Below, in pieces: positions 60,044 to 64,000 of a DNA stretch of 64,000 nucleotides. The stretch spans positions 1 through 64,000 of the forward strand of contig CAJULE010000003.1 of assembly GCA_910587445.1 (NCBI GenBank). The letters run 5' to 3'. This stretch comes from an uncultured Christensenellaceae bacterium. GTDB lineage: Bacteria > Bacillota > Clostridia > Christensenellales > Pumilibacteraceae. Each line of letters opens with the position of its first letter. The stretch's first letter is position 1. The notes under the pieces were generated by a model that ran no database searches, was not told the origin of the DNA, and was given only the letters and a program-made list of their open reading frames with translations. The translations under genes and the position numbers were made by a program.

Positions 60044-61051
60044 ATGATAGATAAATATAATGAAACCGATTTAGTGCAAGGGATCAACACTAATTTGAAT
60101 TTCGTAAAAAATATAGCTATTGAACAAGCCGATAAGTGTGCCGGTTCAATACGATCCACTCTCGAATACGCTATAAAATTATTTTGGTTAAAAAAATATG
60201 ACAAAAAGCCCGTATGGGTAAAAGGTCCGAATGAAGTATTTGATTTGCATAAAGCAATAACCGATGAAAGGTTTTCTCAGTTTTTTAATGAGATTGTACT
60301 TGGAGATATGCACATAATACGCAAAACTTGCAATGCCGTGATACACGACGGAGCTCCTCTAACTTTGGAGGACGCGAAAGAATTACTTATGCGGTTAGAA
60401 AAATGTGTAAAAGCGATTGAAACCACAATTCCTATGGAAATCATCACGCTCCCTAACAAAGAACTGCGTAATATAATCGCCATAGATGATACCCAACAGC
60501 AAAGTATTGTTACCGTTTCACAAAAACACATAACTCACCCGACAGTAAATACAGCCACTGTTATAGCACAGGAAAAATCATTTTTAACGTCATCAGCTAA
60601 AACTTATGACAGCAATTCCGAGCAAACGGTTTTTTGGAAAATGTTACAAGATGCACTCGACAATAACGGGAATCCCTTTACTATTTCGACACGTGCACAA
60701 TATGGTACAGTTAATAGAAAAAGCCCGAATAGCAATCTATGTTTGGGATTTGATTTCTTATTGCAGAAAGAATTTTTCAGAATAGGAATTTATATTCAAG
60801 ACGATACCATAACCACTTGTTTTGAAAGACTTTTTCAGCAAAAAGATGAGATAGAATCTTTATTGGGATTTGCACCGATATGGACAACACAAGGCGCGAA
60901 AAATCCGAATACGCGGCGTATTGAAACACGGCTGCCTTTTACTGCTTATGATCGTGAAGATTATGAACGATTGATAGAGGAAGCACTGCCCATTTTTATG
61001 CAGTATATCAAAGTTTTTTCAAAATACTTACCCGAAGCTTTTCTACGATGA
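60044..61051 (+). CDS. HEPN/DUF4145-like plus DUF4268-like protein, possible defence component
   Basis: 335 residues in two parts. Residues about 1-130 look like a DUF4145/HEPN-type helical domain, with IRKTCNAVIHDG matching the usual RK.GN..H signature seen at the N-terminus of type I restriction subunits. Residues about 200-335 look like DUF4268 (FWKMLQDALDNNG, then FRIGIYIQDD, then DREDYERLIEEALPIF). GGAG precedes the ATG. Both domain calls are by eye. It lies in an AT-rich island with a gene remnant downstream; an RNase or phage-defence role is speculative. Confidence 0.65.
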   Translation: MIDKYNETDLVQGINTNLNFVKNIAIEQADKCAGSIRSTLEYAIKLFWLKKYDKKPVWVKGPNEVFDLHKAITDERFSQFFNEIVLGDMHIIRKTCNAVIHDGAPLTLEDAKELLMRLEKCVKAIETTIPMEIITLPNKELRNIIAIDDTQQQSIVTVSQKHITHPTVNTATVIAQEKSFLTSSAKTYDSNSEQTVFWKMLQDALDNNGNPFTISTRAQYGTVNRKSPNSNLCLGFDFLLQKEFFRIGIYIQDDTITTCFERLFQQKDEIESLLGFAPIWTTQGAKNPNTRRIETRLPFTAYDREDYERLIEEALPIFMQYIKVFSKYLPEAFLR

Positions 61052-61430
61052 ATGTTGTGAAAGATTCGGGTGGGATCGTTCACAACGTTATTTATTCGGC
61101 AAACAACAGCTTCTTTATGCCGAAGGCGCTACCCCGGAAGGATATAGTCCGTGGTTTCTTGCACATAGTAACTTAACGGAAACAAAAGGCGGAAATTGGA
61201 GCAATAAAATCGTACAAGACACTATCGAAGAAGTATGGTATAAACCACAGTACGGTTTATACCATGATGAAACTACGCGAGTCACATTTGCAAAAACCAA
61301 ATATTACGGGTATGTGTTTATAGGTATGTATAAGCCCATCAAGGTTGATTAAAAAACACTATCTAACAATAATAAAGTTTGGATTAAAACCTATCAACGT
61401 ATTGCGGATACATACCCAATCGTCGAATAA
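61035..61430 (+). pseudogene. Remnant of a C-terminal gene fragment
   Basis: A frame without a start codon reads LFYDECCERFGWDRSQRY, later GYSPWFLAHSNLTETKG and FAKTKYYGYVFIGMYKPIKVD, then a TAA at 61350, then in the same frame NNKVWIKTYQRIADTYPIVE to a TAA at 61428. The continuity across one stop marks a decayed gene. It overlaps the end of the previous gene, suggesting a deletion junction. The C-terminal style recalls restriction-type proteins; not identified. Confidence 0.6.
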
Positions 61431-61454
61431 TCTATAATCAAGTCACTAACCTAT

Positions 61455-61483
61455 TGCAATAGTTCTACTTTTGTGTTATAATA
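61455..61483 (+). promoter_or_regulatory. Promoter of the gene at 61559
   Basis: TTGCAA (61455-61460), 17 bases, TATAAT (61478-61483). Confidence 0.6.
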
Positions 61484-61558
61484 TATTTGCTACACAATAA
61501 AAACGCTTATGGGTGTAATATAGAAATATAAACGGTTATGCAATAGGCAGGTGTTATT

Positions 61559-62320
61559 ATGAGCGAACACAATAGTATCGAAGCGGTGGCAGCGGCAGAG
61601 GCGCTCCGAAAAAAAGACGACAAAAAGACGTCGATAATTTTTCTCTCGATAGCGCTTGCGCTTTTTCTTGCGTGCGTCGGATTTTTGGTGTGGAACATCG
61701 TCAGAATGCGCCGTGTCGAGACCGACTATGTAAAAGTTATGGGCAAGGTAGTCGACGTGGAAGCTATGGGCTCGTCGTCGTCGGGATACGCCAGCGGTCC
61801 CTCGTATTTTTTGGTGATTTCTTATACGTTCGACGGGCAGGAATACAAGTTTATCGACCGAGAGGGATATAAGGGGCACGACGAAGCGTATGACTGCGTC
61901 GGCAAATATGCGGAAATACTTGTAGATCCGCAAAACCCCGACCATGCGGAACGAGCAATATCTACGGGCTTCATTTCAAACTTTTGCGCGTGCTTCTTCG
62001 CCTTTTTCTGTATAATGTATGCGGCGGGAATGAACATCTTCTTAGCGAGCAAAGGAAGCTCTTTTATAAAGAGATTTTTGTTTATATGGGGAGCGGAAAT
62101 CTTGCTCGGCGTTAGCGTTTTGCTATTGCTGTGGACGGGTATGCCCAACTCCGGTTTCGGAGAGGTCTTTGCTCGCAACAGCGGGGCGATAGGCATAGCA
62201 ATCGTATGCGGATTACCTCTGTTGGCGGTTTTGGTCGACGGAGTGATCACTCTTAAACTGCGCCCTTATAGATCAAAGCATCGCGTATATCGCATATCGA
62301 AGCGCCGCAAGCGCAGATAA
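61559..62320 (+). CDS. DUF3592-like membrane protein
   Basis: 253 residues. A membrane segment (about 23-48), an extracytoplasmic beta-rich domain (about 50-135, YVKVMGKVVDVEA, then YTFDGQEYKF, then VDPQNPDHA) typical of DUF3592 proteins, then three further membrane segments (about 140-165, 172-192 and 203-225) and a very basic tail. Function unknown. AGGTG precedes ATG 61559. Confidence 0.7.
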   Translation: MSEHNSIEAVAAAEALRKKDDKKTSIIFLSIALALFLACVGFLVWNIVRMRRVETDYVKVMGKVVDVEAMGSSSSGYASGPSYFLVISYTFDGQEYKFIDREGYKGHDEAYDCVGKYAEILVDPQNPDHAERAISTGFISNFCACFFAFFCIMYAAGMNIFLASKGSSFIKRFLFIWGAEILLGVSVLLLLWTGMPNSGFGEVFARNSGAIGIAIVCGLPLLAVLVDGVITLKLRPYRSKHRVYRISKRRKRR

Positions 62321-62376
62321 GTTGCGACAAGCGAAGTTTTTATCTTTCGTCTGTTGCCTATTCCTTAATATTTGCA

Positions 62377-62415
62377 AACAAAAATCCGATCGAGATTTAT
62401 GCGTCCGACCGGATT
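62377..62415 (-). terminator. Terminator of tmRNA
   Basis: AATCCGGTCG pairs with CGATCGGATT (one G-T), followed on the minus strand by TTTG, just after the tmRNA 3' end. Confidence 0.8.
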
Positions 62416-62423
62416 TTTCGATT

Positions 62424-62794
62424 TGGTGGAGGTGGGGGGAATCGGACCCCCTTCCGAGGCGAGTCCCTGAAAGGACTTCTACACGCTTAGTTCGTTGATC
62501 GATATTTGCCGCGCAAAGTTCACTCGAACAAAGCTATGCGCGCAAAGGGCGATAAAAGCTTAAGGAGGGTCTCGCCCCACTCTCCTTAGGTAGCCGACTG
62601 TAATGACACCGCTTGCCCTGCCCATCGGTCGGCAGAGGGCGGCGACAGCCTATAAGTTAGGCTGCGAACGCAAGCGCGGGAGCGCTTGCAGTCTTTTCGG
62701 ATTTTGCGTTTATTTTGATTTGCGTCTTTGAGGCAGCCGACCCTGCCGCGTGCTATCCTAACCTTTCCCGTCCCGTCGAAACCTGTACACCCCC
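62424..62794 (-). ncRNA. ssrA: tmRNA
   Basis: 371 nt with encoded CCA. The tRNA-like ends match: 5' GGGGGTG pairs with CACCTCC, and the T arm reads GGTCCGATTCC near the 3' end. The tag frame, resuming at GCA, reads AKSEKTASAPALAFAA and then TAA, with an Ala-rich ending as expected for a degradation tag. tmRNA rescues stalled ribosomes and tags the nascent protein for proteolysis. Confidence 0.95.
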
Positions 62795-62815
62795 ATAAGA
62801 TCTTCAAGTCTGTGC

Positions 62816-62844
62816 ATTATAGCATACCCGCGCAAAAATGTCAA
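62816..62844 (-). promoter_or_regulatory. Promoter of tmRNA
   Basis: TTGACA (62844-62839), 17 bases, TATAAT (62821-62816): perfect consensus, as expected for an abundant RNA. Confidence 0.8.
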
Positions 62845-62920
62845 CGGATTTTATCTCGATTGCCTTCGCCGCAAAACATTATATGACGCTTCGGGCAAAT
62901 AGATACGCCCCCGAAATCGT

Positions 62921-62977
62921 TTGACTATTTTTCGGAAAAGAACTATAATATTTAAGGTGCTTATTTAGGCGCCTTAA
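62921..62977 (+). promoter_or_regulatory. PFOR promoter with a dyad at the start site
   Basis: TTGACT (62921-62926), 17 bases, TATAAT (62944-62949). A 9-bp inverted repeat with one G-T pair, TTAAGGTGC with GCGCCTTAA (62952-62960 and 62969-62977), covers the predicted transcription start near 62956 and may bind a regulator or form a leader hairpin. Confidence 0.6.
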
Positions 62978-63013
62978 GTGTCATAAAAATACATAATATA
63001 AATGGAGGTTTAT

Positions 63014-64000
63014 ATGAAGAAGATGACCATAGACGGCAACACCGCCGCATCGCATATAGCGTATGCGTTCAGCGAAGTTGCCGCAATCTACCCTATCACC
63101 CCCTCCTCTCCCATGGCGGAATACGCCGACGAGTGGGCGGCTCAGGGCAGAGTCAATATGTTCGGTCAGCCGCTTAGACTTGCCGAAATGCAATCCGAGG
63201 GCGGCGCTGCGGGCGCGGTTCACGGCGCACTCACGGCAGGCGCGCTCACGACAACGTTCACCGCAAGCCAGGGCTTACTGCTCATGATCCCGAATATGTA
63301 CAAGATCGCGGGCGAGCTTCTCCCCACCGTGTTCCACGTAAGCGCAAGAGCGCTTGCGGCACACGCGCTCAACATCTTCGGCGACCATGCAGACGTAATG
63401 GCTTGCCGTCAGACGGGTTTTGCGATGCTCTCGTCGAACTCGGTACAGGAAGCAATGGACCTTGCGCTTGTCGCACACCTTTCTACGCTCAAAAGCTCGG
63501 TGCCCTTCCTTCATTTCTTCGACGGTTTCCGCACGAGCCACGAAGTTTCCAAGATCGACGGCATAGAGTACGAAGAGATCCTTCCCCTCGTCGACATGGA
63601 CGACGTAAAGCGCTTTAAGGAGCGCGCTTTGAACCCCGAGCACCCGAAGCAGATGGGCACGGCTCAGAACGGCGACATCTACTTCCAGAACCGCGAAGCG
63701 GCGAACAAATACTACGAAGCCGTTCCCGAAATCGTAAAGACGATGATGGAAAAGGTTTCGGCGCTCACCGGCAGAAAGTACGAATTGTATCAGTACGTAG
63801 GCGCGCCCGACGCGGAAGAGATCATCGTCATGATGGGCTCGGGCTGCGAAGCTGCGGAAGAGACGATAAACTATCTCAACCGTAGCGGCAAGAAGGTCGG
63901 ACTTTTGAAGGTTCGTCTCTACCGTCCGTTCAGTGCGAAGGACTTTGTCGGCGCAATCCCTCAATCCGTCAAAAAGATCGCCGTCCTTGACAGAACCAAG
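63014..64000 (+). CDS. nifJ: Pyruvate:ferredoxin (flavodoxin) oxidoreductase, N-terminal part (runs off the window)
   Basis: The first 329 codons, from ATG 63014 after GGAGG, match the single-chain PFOR: MTIDGNTAASHIAYAFSE, YPITPSSPMAEYADEW, a typical GQPLRLAEMQSEGGAAGA, and FFDGFRTSHEVSKI. PFOR converts pyruvate and CoA to acetyl-CoA and CO2, reducing ferredoxin, the central step of anaerobic fermentation. The domains seen are the thiamine-pyrophosphate-binding and swapped receptor parts; the iron-sulphur and C-terminal parts lie beyond the window. Confidence 0.95.
   Translation, partial: MKKMTIDGNTAASHIAYAFSEVAAIYPITPSSPMAEYADEWAAQGRVNMFGQPLRLAEMQSEGGAAGAVHGALTAGALTTTFTASQGLLLMIPNMYKIAGELLPTVFHVSARALAAHALNIFGDHADVMACRQTGFAMLSSNSVQEAMDLALVAHLSTLKSSVPFLHFFDGFRTSHEVSKIDGIEYEEILPLVDMDDVKRFKERALNPEHPKQMGTAQNGDIYFQNREAANKYYEAVPEIVKTMMEKVSALTGRKYELYQYVGAPDAEEIIVMMGSGCEAAEETINYLNRSGKKVGLLKVRLYRPFSAKDFVGAIPQSVKKIAVLDRTK

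Overview
The window looks like a chromosomal segment of an anaerobic Bacillota/Clostridia bacterium, probably a gut commensal; this placement is an inference from gene content and not a taxonomic test. It carries an oxygen-sensitive class III ribonucleotide reductase, pyruvate:ferredoxin oxidoreductase, a two-gene glycogen/maltodextrin block, Clostridia-style heterodimeric ABC exporters, LytTR/GHKL two-component systems and strong TTGACA-N17-TATAAT promoters. Base composition is balanced except for AT-rich patches near 46.6-47.8 kb and 59.2-61.5 kb.

Layout. 0-0.24 kb: two tRNAs. 0.37-6.4 kb: a phosphorelay operon (hybrid kinase, REC/HD-GYP/GGDEF protein, HPt). 6.5-10.5 kb: malQ and glgP. 10.6-14.4 kb: a heterodimeric ABC exporter. 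14.5-15.2 kb: a small membrane protein that may be translated from a leaderless mRNA. 15.2-44.1 kb and 53.1-59.2 kb: five versions of one cassette, all on the minus strand: a two-component system (LytTR regulator plus a membrane GHKL/AgrC-like kinase), then a very large membrane-anchored GH3-family glycosidase with permuted domain order, usually with a lipoprotein or small membrane protein in the same operon. Interleaved are a MATE transporter behind a candidate mepA-type (guanidine-IV) riboswitch, an orphan LytTR regulator and a ferritin-like protein. 44.2-46.8 kb: nrdD with NrdR-like boxes. 47-48 kb: a repeat-rich spacer. 48.0-51.7 kb: a second heterodimeric exporter. 52.0-53.0 kb: an aldolase-like protein. 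59.4-61.4 kb: an AT-rich island with a possible defence-type gene pair and a gene remnant. 61.6-64 kb: a membrane protein, tmRNA and the start of PFOR.

How the genes may work together. Each GH3 cassette pairs a sensor kinase with an enzyme predicted to sit on the outer face of the membrane, tethered at both ends. The natural reading is that each kinase senses a glycan-related or other extracellular cue and its LytTR partner drives its own GH3 operon. Candidate direct repeats about 21 bp apart, the spacing expected for LytTR dimers, lie before several cassette promoters. Two G9 tracts, one inside a promoter spacer of cassette 1 and one inside the kinase gene of cassette 5, suggest that some cassettes can be switched by slippage. 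Cassette 3 carries five separate lesions and looks like a dying copy, or a patch of sequencing error. The repeated, switchable, individually sensed GH3 array is the most interesting system here.
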